In this document: piece by piece, positions 23,287 through 35,672 of the stretch
Numbering within the stretch: position 1 is the stretch's first letter
Layout of the letters: every line of letters starts with the position of its first letter
Source of the DNA: Lingula anatina
Lineage: Eukaryota > Brachiopoda > Lingulata > Lingulida > Lingulidae
Reading direction: 5' to 3'
DNA: 63,468 bases
NCBI RefSeq assembly: GCF_001039355.2
Contig: NW_019773671.1
Coordinates: 1-63,468, forward strand
Translations under genes and position numbers: made by a program
Notes under the pieces: generated by a model
The model's database searches: none
Told to the model about the DNA's origin: nothing
What the model saw: the letters and a program-made list of their open reading frames with translations, nothing else

Positions 23287-23427
23287 CAACAGAGGGGCGC
23301 GACGTCACTGGATGAGAAACTTGATCCATCGGTATCCATTTGATCCATGACAAATTTAAAGCTATGATCAACGCCAGCGTATGTGATTGAAACAGAATGG
23401 ACAATGATAAAACCAAAAAAGCACTCC

Positions 23428-23818
23428 GAGAGCGCAGACCTCCGCCAAGGCGGCAAAAGTCTCCACCCAATGCCGTTTTACCCCTAAATTTTCATTCTAT
23501 AATGATTCAGTTTTTTTTATTTTTGATTATTGATCCGGATCAACACCAAAAACTAATCAGCTGTTCCTTGGCACACTTCATACAGTTCCTGAAATTTTCA
23601 TCAAAATCGGTCCATAACTTAGTTTTTTTATTATTGATTGATTATTGATCCGGATTACCACCAAAAACTAATAACTTCTGAGTTAACCCATTTCTGACCT
23701 ACATGTACCCTGAAATTTTCATCGAAATTCATCCATAACTTTTTGAGTTACGTTGGTGACACACAATCAAACAAACATACAGGGGTGAAAACATAACCTC
23801 CTTGGCGGAGGTAAAGAC
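23428..23818. mobile_element. Inverted-end element with CCTCCGCCAAGG termini
   Basis: The left end AGACCTCCGCCAAGG (about 23437-23451) is mirrored by CCTTGGCGGAGGT at 23801-23813. Inside, a block starting ATTGATCCGGATCA at about 23527 recurs at about 23643, each followed by ACCAAAAACTAAT and later CTGAAATTTTCATC, so the interior holds an imperfect tandem duplication of roughly 115 bp. It lies about 140 bp after the LRR-Roc-COR stop and may be in its 3' UTR. Confidence 0.6.
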
Positions 23819-24524
23819 TGTCGGGACATCTTAGACAAATCTTAAAAGATAACGACAGAAAACCTATGATAAAACATTTGGTCGCCAGCACAAGCCACTA
23901 CTTCTTTACCACAACCTAGATGTGAAAGTAGTTGTCTTTGGGGAAATTATAGCAAGATGTCAAGATATGGGAGGAGTACATAATCAAAAATTAGAAACAA
24001 TGACTCCACAGAGTTGCCATATAAAGACAAAATGGAACTGAAAATTGTGGGCTAACGTACATGTAGTTTTAACTGTGTATAACGTTTCTGTTTGAAGTGC
24101 CAAGTGGATTGTGTTGTTATGTATATATTGAAAATAACCGTTGTTATTTATCAGTCTAAGAAGTTATCAGAAGTCAGGAAAGCGTAGACTATTATCGAGA
24201 CAGACCTTATGTTTATGTAACGGTAATGCGTGTGGGAAAACAACAATTTTCTCATATTTACCAATGGTTAATGCACCCATTTTTACATTCAAATTTAGTT
24301 CTTAAAAGTTTGTTTTTTTGTTATAATCTATAAGAGATTATAACAGAGTATAGCCATCAGTGGAGGTCACATGGTCAGACAAGCTCAGATATCAGAATAA
24401 TAGCTATAACTGCCATTTTTGTGGTACAACAGAATATTTTATACCTTTGTATTTCTGTGAGTTGTTCACAATGTATTTATTGTGAAATACATGTATAGAT
24501 CTCATACGAAGAGTTATTATTCCT

Positions 24525-25995
24525 TTAATAGTAACTATGAGTGCCAGTTTTGGAGCTATGAAGAGGGTAGAGTTAATCTCAATTTTTTCCATAAAAGGTG
24601 TTTTCTGAGGAGAAATTTGATGCTGAACACAAATATGACAATCATTTATTTCTACAGAAATTATTTAGGTCAGTAATATGACAATTTTCAAAATGGCAGC
24701 CAAAACGGCCTACTTATATATAGTTTCATCAACAACAATTAAAGGTACTATAGTGTGTCCTATGCCTTTTCTTGTTTTAAGGGTTGTAGAATGCATTTTT
24801 GATGCTAATACTGAGATTGGTGCATTTTACAGTGAATTCATTTACCATGTGAGCTGCAAGTTAACTTAGTGTCAAGCTAGACTGAGGAGCCAGAAACTTC
24901 AATAATGGGGACAATGAACCATCCCAGTCATCTTTATCAATCAAAATGAGGAATGATAAGACTTCCTAACATCTGTTGGATGGGAATTATAATGAAGAAT
25001 CAATTATACTTACCAAAAAGTGAATATTTTGAAATTATTACAATAGGATGGATGATACACCTTTGGTCTACATGTATGAAGCCAGAGGAAATCACTGTCA
25101 TAAGCTGAGGCCAGCAAAGAAGTTGCCAAGGAAATCTCCAATGCTGGAATCTCCAAAAATGTTCTTTACCTTTCTTTGAGAAGAACATTCCCAACAGTAA
25201 TATGTTGGATTATAATATATTTAGGGAACTAATGAAGCATTAACTGTTTGTGAAGTGCAAGAATTAAAAGTGATGATATATGAAAGTGAAAGAGTTAAAT
25301 CAAAACTTGCCAAAGAGTGTTCATGATATAAGATTCATTGTATATAAGCACAATACTTTTTATAGCAATATGCAGTTATTCTGTTGGAAATGTTCTCAAA
25401 GAAAAGATATTCTTAGACATCTAGACATTGGATATTTCCTTGGCAACTTCTTTGCTGGTCTCGGTTCATAACAGTGATTGCTTCCCTGGTTTCTTTCGTG
25501 CAGAACAAAACTATTCCATTCATCTCTTTTTAACAATTCGAAGACATTCACCCTTTCGTTGCTAGAGGTTAGGATAGTTCTGATTCTTCCTCATAATTTA
25601 CATCCAGCAGAACTTGGGATATCTTATCACTCCTCTTTTTGACTGACTGAGATCTGGTTCTATCAACCAATAACAAGTTAACGAAACTCCATTTAAAATG
25701 CAACAATGACAGTGTTAACATATGAAAAATATATTTTACACCCTGAAAAACAAAAAGGCATCTCACAAATTATGGGTCCTTTAATTGTCTATGTTGAAAC
25801 TCTTATTAAGTCGTTTTGTCTGCCATTTTGAAAATTGTCATTTTACCAACATAATTGGCTGTTGTGAAAAATAAATGGTTGCGTATGTGTGTTTAGCATC
25901 ATTTTCTGCTATGGAAAACACTAACTTATCAAAAATTGTGCTTCACCCATCCCTATTTAATACAGGTATATACATACATTTAGTTACTACAGTTA
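24525..25995. repeat. Large foldback element, about 1.5 kb
   Basis: The left half, from about 24525, reads as an imperfect reverse complement of the right half ending about 25995. Paired landmarks: TGACAATTTTCAAAATGGC (24679) with GCCATTTTGAAAATTGTCA (25822), and CCAGCAAAGAAGTTGCCAAGG (about 25108) with CCTTGGCAACTTCTTTGCTGG (about 25437). The arms are about 600-700 bp and diverged by small indels. The ends and any target duplication were not resolved. No ORF of note. Confidence 0.65.
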
Positions 25996-25999
25996 CTGT

Positions 26000-27999
26000 A
26001 TATGTGGTATACATACTTTGTATGCATATCCAAAGTAGTGAAATTACCAACCTAAAATATGCCCCTACCTCAAATTGTTCCTTGAGAGACTTCCAAAAAA
26101 AAATTAATATTTACCCTACCCTAATATGACGGTCACAAATTTAGCAGAAAGCAGTTGAAGGTGAAAAGTAGTACAAAGGTCAAATTCAACAGTATAGTAA
26201 GATTGGCTAGTATAGTAAGATTGGCAATTTATGACTTAAAAATAAAGGTTGGGAATTTTAAAAGTGTTGCGCATGGTGAAAAGTACTCCAAAGGTCAAAT
26301 TCAAGGTCATACTAAGATTGACAATATATATCTTCCTATTCAAGTTCAATAGAAACAATTGACTTTTCTCTGCTAGTTTAGGAGTACGTATATCATATTT
26401 TATCTTCACCACTGAACACTTTGAAGTTGTACTTTTTAACATAGCGCAACTCCTAAACCATTTGGAAAACAAAAAAACCGAACACCACCTACAATATTGC
26501 GCTTGACATGCTCTACAAAACACACCAAACAAAAGGTTTCTAGCCTTTATGGTTCCAGAATTAAAGAAAGTTTTCAGTTTCATGGGTGCTTCTTCAATAA
26601 AAATGCATTGATTGACCCCAAAGTCACAAAGATGATGGTACTCTTATAACTTTCATTAGAAAGAATTTTAACTTTCATACCTGTTCATTCCGTCAACTAG
26701 TACTCCATTTTGCTGACTTCATCATGAATGGGAAATAAATGCATACTTTGTTAATTAAGATCTTGTATACAGGCCCGTAGCCAGGGGGGGTTCGGGGGGT
26801 TCGAAAGAACCGCCCCTTTTGGTGGGAAAAGGTCCACTCTGGGTAAAATTTGATCTAGGTACATGAAGTTTTTATGGAAAAAGGTCCACTTTTTCAGAAA
26901 AAGAACCCCCCTTTTGAAATTGCTGGCTACGGGCCTGGTATATATCAGCACAAAGAGGATTGATTTTTCATATTTGGCATCTTCTTGTTGATGGAGGAAA
27001 TACAAACAAGAGTTTGCATGTGCTCATTAGTACTAATTCTGACACAGGTAGATGTACCAAATACTGTACGTGGCGATGGGATTCCTAAGTAAATTTTACA
27101 TTGTTGCATCTCATATTATCACATTTTCAACTTTTTATGAAGAAATACTTCTACTTGTCCTTATTTAACTGATTTAAAACTGTGAGTAAAAATCTGACAC
27201 ACGTTTTATTTTGCGATAAAAAAAGGCTAGGAGGTCTGCCAGCTAAAGTTTCTTAATACGATTTAGGGATGTGAGTGGAATACATCAAAATCAAAGAACT
27301 TTATGTCAAGAAAGGAGCATGAAATGAAGACGAAAATTATATGCCATGCAGATGAGGGTCAACACGGCTTAGGCGTGAAGAATCAGAGTGCACGTGTCAT
27401 ACAAAAGAGTCCCTCTGTAACTATGGGTTGCTCTAGGCCCAGACAAAAAAAAAAAAAAAAAAAAGATTGGATGAAACTTAAATGCAATCCTATTTAAAAT
27501 GTCTGATACACAGGGAACTTCAGGAAATGGGCCAAACCAAAAACTGGAATTGAATAATCAAATATATTTTACAAAGATAGATCTCATTTTGTTACAATAT
27601 GCAGCACTGAAAGAGAATATTCTAACTCAATCACCATAAAGTCCCACAAAGTAATTGATTTAATACCTTGAGCATAATATTATCTGACTACAAATTTTTG
27701 TGTAAAACTATTTTCAAACTGTTATTGTAATTTTAGTACAGTAGATATAGAGAACATATTAAGTTATAACAAATTTAAACATGTTCTTGTGCCAATGTAA
27801 TAATTTTAATTAAAACTAATTGTTTACTTCTAATTCATATGATCACATACAATTAACCTGCATCGTTTTTTAGATTGTAAAAAACAAAAGACTAAAAATT
27901 TCATTCCTAATGGGCAGATAGCAGCATACAATCTCAGAAACTTTAATTCGTGTTTTTAAAATTGAAATGTAAATATAACACTACAAAAATATAAATAAT
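26000..27999. other. Intergenic; no gene recognised
   Basis: AT-rich, no coding signal. It contains the GGCCCGTAGCC element at 26771-26938, a local duplication near 26165-26320 (AAAGGTCAAATTCAA recurs), and a poly-A tract at 27445-27464. Confidence 0.5.
26771..26938. mobile_element. Small TIR element with GGCCCGTAGCCAG ends
   Basis: GGCCCGTAGCCAG at the left is mirrored by CTGGCTACGGGCC at the right, about 168 bp apart, with internal GGTCCACT repeats in opposite contexts. It is non-coding and looks like a dispersed MITE. Confidence 0.65.
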
Positions 28000-30900
28000 T
28001 CATTCTAACTTTAAATCTTTTAACTGTTCATTCATAGCATCTCCGCTGCATTCAGTATCTATATCAGGCTCTCCTATAGAACCACTGATTTCTTTTAAAT
28101 GTGAATTATTACCCCTTTCTACATAAAAACTGTCCTTTTTGAAACCAGGTAAATAAAATTCAGTATCAGAACCTGTGGCAGTATTAACATTTGTCTTAGT
28201 CAGTTCTGATCTGTCAGGTTTAGTTTTTGGAGGAAAATTGAAGTCTTTCTCCATTGTTGATGCACTATCACTCCCCTTTGATAACATAGTATTTGTTTCT
28301 GTGAGTATGGTCCTGGTCCCTGTGGAATCAGAAGCACTGTTCCCTGTGGTTTCCAAGACAGTCCCAGTCCCTGTGGGTTCAGGAATCATTTCAGCCTTGT
28401 TCCCTGTGACTAATGGGTTCTCACAAATATCAGCTGTTTCTGTGCCACCTCCAGAATGGGTTGAAGACTCGTTCCCTGTGTCAGCTGTTTCTGTACTTCC
28501 TCCAGCAGAAGCTGCAGACTCGTTCCCTGTGGGAGTGGCAGCAGAGGAGGGTTTCGACAGCATGTCCTTCTTCTTCAGCTCACAGGCAGTCTGGTATGGG
28601 GGGTGGATGGGTGACTGGGTGGGAGGGTGGTACTGGTACTCCTTCCCTGGGGTCAACTAGACGTCAAATTATCATAACCAAGATTAACAGATTTTTCTGA
28701 TGTATTTTGCTTGATATAAATTCAATGCACCTTGTTCAATCTCATTAAAATCTTATATCAACTGCAGAATTATGCTAATATAATTTTTGATATATGCACA
28801 AGAAGTTATGTGTATGAACCTTAAACTTAAATATTATTCTAAAATATTTCAAAACATTACAAAACAACTGCCGAAGGTTGGACTGTGAGAAATAATATTA
28901 CTATGTTATACAGAAGAAAACATCAGTGATGTTATTATGTATGATAACTTTACCTGCTCCAATAACTAACTTTAAATATGGATGAGCCTTATAAGTGTCA
29001 TCATGTGACAAAATTGACAAATCAGAAATTTCAGTATCTGAGATCCAGCAGGGTCTCTTTGTTTTACCTATCCTCTGCAGAGAGATCCCACTCTGCCTCA
29101 GACAAAGAAATCTCTGCTAAATTCATAAAATTGAATGGTGATATTCTTTTCTCTTTTAGCTGAGGTCAAGTCCAACTTAAAACTTTTATTGAAAGTAGTT
29201 TATTTTGTTTAAATATAACCATACCTCAAGTGGATAGGTTTTGTCTGAATCGTATGCACTGAGGTCTCCACAGGCCAGGAAAGGTACGATAACACGGTTC
29301 ACTCCTCCTAAACTGTTGAAATCAACATCTGAAAGAAGAAGAAAAAAAAAGTCTATTATATTTTTCAAATCATCCTAGCCCAAGTCTTACAGATGATGCT
29401 TCTTGGTTGTCATATGTTCAGATCTGTTTTCTTGTAAGTACCTCAGTGATCATAAGATAATTACCTTATTGAAAAGGAGATTTGATAGATGACGATACCC
29501 CTTAGATAAAATAGAATTCTCAATAATCCATCTTTTGTAAAATTATCTACTGAAACGCTTTCTGGAAATTAATTTCTTACCGTAGTGGTTGTCAAGAAGA
29601 GGATTGGACATATTAGGTACGTAGCCCTCTGGTGGACAATAATTCTGGCACACAACAAATGCCTCTGTAAATAAAAATAAAAAATACCTGTAATTGGGAA
29701 ACACACTGAATAATGCCCTTATATTATATCTATATCTCTTATATACAGAAATAATCAAGTATGTTTCACATTTCTCTTGTTAGATCTTAATATTTAAGTA
29801 TAAAACTGAAACTTTGTTATAGGACAGATTTTACAGGCAGATACTTCTTACAATTGATTTTACAACAAAGCGTCTTCTTACCGATGCTTGAATCTCTGCT
29901 GCTCCTTGGTTTAGATACTGTAACCATAGGAAAGAAAATTTTGAGCTGGGAATATAAGAGGGTGACATCTTTGCCTCGGAAAATCTGAAAAAAAAAATGG
30001 CAGCAGGGTATATTTCAATTTCAATGAAATAAAACTATCAAAATTTTAAGTCACTTTCGCTTTCTTTGTTGGGCAGCCATTGAGATATAAAGAATAACAC
30101 GTGTCCTCAGCTTTGCGGCCAAATTCCAATGTAATACACACTTTTACAAACAAAGGTTATTAGTTTTCATTTTTTTTTGTTTGGATTTTAAACTATTTGG
30201 TTAAATATCAATCTCTTTCAAATTATGGTCAGATGTGTTTCCAGTGGGAATCATTTCTTCATGTGTAACATTTGTGCTGACTGTTAAATTTCTATGGAGA
30301 TCATCCAAAATAGTCCACAGTCTCAGGACTTTGCAGAGCATCAAGCGACATTTTGCACATTAGGAGGAGAGGTCAAGTGACAGAATTTGTCCAGGAATTT
30401 TTTTTCTCTGGTTATTTTTTCTTAAGTTTTTTTTTTGAAACAGTCTATTGCACAAAAGTGCAAAATCACCATGTTTTGTATGCCACTTCTGTATTGTTTT
30501 CTGGGAGCAGAGATGTGAAGCATCAAGCTTTTAAGTCGGTTCCCATATTTGATTTGCGGATCTGTTAGTCTGCTGTTCTGAATGATGTTCTAAGCACACA
30601 GAGGGCTTCAGAACTGATACTACAGTATTAATCAGTGCAGTTTCTGACAACTGCCTTATGTCATTACCTTTGCCACAAAAGTCCCTCCTTTCTTCAATAC
30701 GTGAGTTGTTATGTTCAAAGCCTGCAAAAAATTTTCAAAAAATCCAGTTGTTATTAGATTTGAGGTGACACAACTAAATATTTCAAAATTAAAAAGTGAC
30801 AAAATTTTCAATATAAAGAATAGAAGCTACTTTTTAAATGTTTTAAATACAAATGTACAAGATTTACATTTCTATGTGTTTGCATTAAACCAGTGGCATT

Positions 30901-33900
30901 AGTTTGTCACAAAAAAGGAGAAACACAAAACAAACAGGTTAATTTTACTGGTGAAGAATCCACAACACTGGCACTTGACCAACACCATGTGTCGGAAGCC
31001 TGGCCAGTAGAACTGTGTAAATTCTTCTGTTACTGGTCACTGTTTCAACATCAGACTAAAAGATTCTTCTAAAGACCCCTTTGACCAAAAGGGCCACTGG
31101 GGTAAAAGGTTTTTTAGCTAAGACTAGAAGAATGTCCTTACAGCCAACAGCAGCTGAGCCTGGATATATTCATCTATATCATGGAGGCCTGTCACTAAAA
31201 TAAAAACAAAGTTGACACATTTTTCTATCAAAATATTTGCTACTTCACACCAAAAGAATAAAATGTAGTAGTTGTACTAAAATAATGCTAGAAGTATGTT
31301 AAATCATTACCAGCCTCAGAAACCTGTTATGTTTTATAAACAAGGCAGCAAAGCTGTCAAATGTACAGACAAAGAACAGAAAATAAAGATGCAAATAAGT
31401 GAAAAATTAAATTTTCACAAAAAACTGTTAAATTGCCAGAAAAATTTACCAAACAGACTGCGTTGCCAATTGAAGCTGTATGTTAGACCCATGTTTCTTT
31501 CCTGTAAGTTTGAGAACAGTAAGTGACATGATTTCCCTTAAATGGTCATCATAGGAGCAGTGCCCAAAATAGGGGTTTCTTCAAATTTTGATGCAACATT
31601 ACATAATGTTTAACAGCATAATGACAATCAAATGTTATTAATAAAATATTAGTAACATGGACATTCAGAAAATGTGACAAGCAAAAGTCTTCAAGATCAT
31701 GGAACTTTAAAGTCACACCTTGAAAATGCCAATATGTGAAAAATTAAATTTTCACAAAAAACTGTTAAATTGCCAGAAAAATTTACCAAACAGACTGCGT
31801 TGCCTATTGAAGCTGTATGTTAGACCCATGTTTCTTTCCTGTAAGTTTGAGAACAGTAAGTGACATGATTTCCCTTAAATGGTCATCATAGGAGCAGTGC
31901 CCAAAATAGGGGTTTCTTCAAATTTTGATGCAACATTACATAATGTTTAACAGCATAATGACAATCAAATGTTATTAATAAAATATTAGTAACATGGACA
32001 TTCAGAAAATGTGACAAGCAAAAGTCTTCAAGATCATGGAACTTTAAAGTCACACCTTGAAAATGCCAATATGTGAAAAATTAAATTTTCACAAAAAACT
32101 GTTTAACTGCCAAAAAAAATAAATAAATAAATAAAAATACCAAACAGACTGCATTGCCTACTGAAGCTGTATTTTAGTCCCATGTTTCTTTCCTGTAAGT
32201 TTGAGAACAGTAAGTGACATGATTTTCCTTAAATGGTCATCATGGAAGCAGTGCCCAAAATAGGGGTTTCTTCAAATTTTGATGCAATATTACATAATGT
32301 TTAACAGCTTAATGACCATCAATTTTTAATTATAAAATATTTGTTTCACAGATATTCAGAAAATGTGACTAGCAAAGGTCTTCAGGCCCATGGAACTTCA
32401 AAGTCACGCCTTGAAAATGCCAAAATGTAAACAAGACAGCACTGTTCTGAAATGGGTTTATTTCCATTTTTAACACTTTTTTAACATAAAACAAAATAAA
32501 CATTTTACTGCCATTTTATATGACCAACTAAGAAAATTGATGAGATGGGAAAAGTATCAATAGAACAGTGTTAAATGTCCAATTTCCTCCATTCTGAGAT
32601 TCTGAACATAGTGGATGATTGAATCTGACAAACTGCAATGATATGAGTTTATTTCCATTTTTGACACTTTATTACACAATACATGATAACAAGTTTACCA
32701 TGTTTTTTACATAATCAACTAACAATGTTGTAAAGATGCAGGAAATATCAAACAAACACTTTTAGGCATCTTATTAGTTAAATAATGAGACTGTTAACAT
32801 GCCTAATAATTGAATCTGAGGAAATGTGAAAAACAGTATAACTTCTAAAATAATGGCCCGATTATGCTGATTTTCGAACTCAACCTGCGTTTTAGTAAGA
32901 TTGACCACTCCTGTGAGTATAATTACAATTGGCCAATCCGTTTTTCTTATATTGTGTTATCAGTGTTGCATTTATATTGAAAATAGTGAAAAAACAGCAT
33001 AAATTCCCTAAAAATGGCCCAATCATGCTGATTTTCGAACTTGACCTGCGTATTATGAATATTCATCAGTTCTGTAAGTTTCAAGTCAAAAGGTAAAATG
33101 GTTTTCCACTTATCGTGTTATCGGTGCTGCATATATGCTGAAAAAAGTGAAAAAACAGCATAAATTCCCTAAAAGTGACCCGATCATGCTGATTTTCGAA
33201 CTTGACCTGCGTATTATGAATATTCATCAGTTCTGTAAGTTTCAAGTCAAAAGGTAAAATGGTTTTCCACTTATCGTGTTATCGGTAAAAGTGCACGGCG
33301 ACGACAGCGACGACGGCGACGACAGACGCAGATGATGGCTATATGTACAGACACATCTGTGTCTGTACATAAAAATTAATCTAAAATATTATTAGTGATT
33401 TATGGATAATTTTTTTCAGTTACTTTAAATTAACATGCAAATGTATCAATACAAAAATCTTCACTGACTCTCTTTAAGTTAATAATTTTAGTTATAACAC
33501 AGCTAATGTCAATGACCTCTGTATCTAGGTCATTGCTAAGACTAAGGACGTACCATCAGGAGCACCATCACACACGACCAGGTCTGCCTGATCGCCAGAA
33601 AAATGGCTGATGATTTCTTGTGCAGTTGACACCTAAAAAATAATATTACTTTTCAAATTTTAGTCACAGATATTCTTTGGAGTGGGGAAAAACATAGCCC
33701 AATAAGTTAGATTTTATAAGTACACATGTCAAATACTTGACAATGCATTATACATATTCTCTTTTTTAAGTTTTAAAAGGATTTAAAATACCTTATTATA
33801 CACTCTTTATAATCAATTCATCATTATTCACTTGTAACTAGATCCTGTTACAACAGATCCCCACATCAAAAGATCCCCAATCTTTTCACCATAGATAAAA

Positions 33901-35131
33901 CTGGACCAGAGACCAGCACCCACTGATTTAAATAAAAGTCACATTTGAGAAGTCACACTAGTTAAAATATTTACAGCATTTATATCCTGAACTAAAAACG
34001 GAGCATCATTTGTATTCTGGGTGGAGAAGGACTGCATCAACACCAGGAGTAATCAGTGTGGTGAGCTACTGGTGCTAGGATTAAAGACAGGGCTTTTCCC
34101 AGTACCCATCGATTCAGGCCATCCAAAATTACCACCTGTGATCTCCTACAAAATTTCAAGGTGTCCAAGTATGCCTAAAGCCATCATATTTCCAACAAAT
34201 CCATAAACCATCCAGCCGTCTTTAAAAATCTAGGCCTTCCAGTGATGCTGGTGGCCGCCCAAATGACAACTGGATGGTTTGCTGGGAAACCCCTTGATAG
34301 GTGAATTTCAGACTGTAGTTCACCTTTGTAATATCTCCTTGTAGTTGTACAACACCAGGAATAGGGGCCATGGCTTGTAGGTCAACAGCAATGATCTTAG
34401 CATCTGATGCATCTCCCTTATCTCCTCTGAAAAAGATCAGTACATAATATCTTTCTATAATTGTTTGACAGCGATATTACTTCATTATCATAGGATAACC
34501 AATTATTAAACCAATATCTTATCCCAAAGAAAAAATTGGAACTAACTAGTAGTAAATGATTTCCATCTACATTTTCTCAACAGTTAAAATAGTGTGTGTG
34601 TGTGTGTGTGTGGGGGGGGGGGGGAGGTTAGATATAGTTAGGAATAGGAATATTAGATACTTTAGCAACACTGAATACCAATATATTACTTATAAATGAA
34701 TACCAAAAATATATATAATAATAAAAATAATTTAAAAGAATGAAGTTTAACATTGAGTAAAACTTATTATTGCAATGTAAATTTCAACAATAATTTCTCG
34801 GGTGCTCAGAAATAAAATTATAAAAATGAAGCATTGGTGGAACCAGAAAATAAGTAAGTGAGGAACCCCCCCCCCCTTCTAAGAGCCCCTCAATCCACCA
34901 TGACTGAGTTCGACAATTATGTCTAGCGGGGTTTTATTACCTTAATTTCTTCGATAAAACTTGACTCCAGCTTCCAGGAGCAGCACACAAATCCACAACT
35001 TTCTTAACGCCCTCAAAGAGGTGAAATTCATCATTAATCTGCAGCAATTTAAAAGCACTTCTTGCTCGCCATCCTTCTTCCTTGGCCAGTCTGTAATACA
35101 CATCTCTCTTGTCTTTCGAAGAACGACCCAT
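28000..35131 (-). CDS. FTSJ1: FTSJ1/TRM7 tRNA 2'-O-methyltransferase
   Basis: FTSJ1 (yeast TRM7) 2'-O-methylates positions 32 and 34 of the tRNA anticodon loop, using S-adenosylmethionine. Nine GT-AG exons join in frame to 475 codons: 35131-34941, 34426-34324, 33632-33554, 31194-31142, 30721-30668, 29984-29882, 29664-29581, 29328-29225 and 28656-28000. The N-terminus is [20 protein letters not shown]; catalytic Lys28 sits in ARSAFK. The SAM motif is [13 protein letters not shown]. The catalytic Asp is in VVCDGAPD, the Lys in GGTFVAKIFRG and the Glu in SSIEAFVVC, so the K-D-K-E tetrad is complete. The body aligns with human FTSJ1 (329 residues). The last exon adds an unusual Ser/Thr/Gly-rich tail of about 150 residues with a 17-residue tandem repeat. 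Introns 3 and 4 are expanded by tandem repeats. Confidence 0.95.
31399..32427. repeat. Three tandem 337-bp units in FTSJ1 intron 3
   Basis: Units begin at 31399, 31736 and 32073 with GTGAAAAATTAAATTTTCAC. Units 1 and 2 are almost identical over 337 bp. Unit 3 is diverged and about 17 bp longer because of an AAAT-type insertion at about 32119-32135. They lie between exons 3 (33632-33554) and 4 (31194-31142). Confidence 0.9.
32826..33295. repeat. Three tandem units of about 160 bp in FTSJ1 intron 3
   Basis: Units start at about 32826, 32986 and 33147 with GTGAAAAACAG and share ATGCTGATTTTCGAACT. Units 2 and 3 are nearly identical from the block GACCTGCGTATTATGAATAT onward; unit 1 is older. The array ends in a GGCGACGAC minisatellite (about 33296-33331) and a perfect 13-bp stem hairpin at 33343-33370. 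Confidence 0.85.
34594..34626. repeat. (GT)n(G)n simple repeat
   Basis: A GT run followed by a G run, in FTSJ1 intron 1. The same type occurs at 18367-18413. Confidence 0.9.
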
Positions 35132-35672
35132 CACGCAGTTAAACCAGTCAAATTATCTCTTTCTCATGCGTCGGATCTTTAAAATTGCACTCAGTCTTAA
35201 AAGAGAATAGCTTCTTCGGTATGTCTGTTGACTATTGCACAGCTTGCCTACGCGTAACTTGGACAAAAAATTACATTTTACATACCGCTACCACGTTGAA
35301 ATGTACAAGATTATAAGCCACTCTTCTGAATGTGGAGGATTGGAAAAATTGCGCTTGCAGGTCTAAGTTGACTAATCAGTTAATTGGATATGGATGTCTT
35401 CACCAATTTTTTACGATCAGAACAAAAGAAATAACATATATGTGATGCAGTTCAGTATTATGAAAAATGGTGTAAGTCACAGTGCTGTGTTTTAAAAGGA
35501 TACACTAATTCAAAGGAAAGAATAGGTTTTGATTTTTGGGTCAACTTGTCTTCCCACAATTCAATTGGCAGGAAAAGCAGACGCTCTTTGATTCTCGTGT
35601 GGTCTCTCATAATTTAACGGAATGTAGTAGAGTATTGAATATTTTATTTGTATTCTATGCAGAAACTGAGCA
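35132..35672. promoter_or_regulatory. Shared region between divergent FTSJ1 and the Gln-rich gene
   Basis: The two start codons are 541 bp apart and face away from each other, so both promoters must lie here or in a shared core. No TATA box or strong CpG cluster is visible. A TTCTATGCAG at about 35653-35662 just before the plus-strand ATG could be a 3' splice site after a non-coding exon. Confidence 0.5.

Noticed and set aside
28175-28660. 161-codon plus-strand ORF
   Set aside because: It is the opposite-strand shadow of the last FTSJ1 exon; its open frame comes from the tandem repeat there.
31399-33295. Possible CRISPR-like or satellite array
   Set aside because: Two different tandem families with long units and no spacers, in a eukaryotic intron. 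They are ordinary tandem duplications, not a CRISPR.
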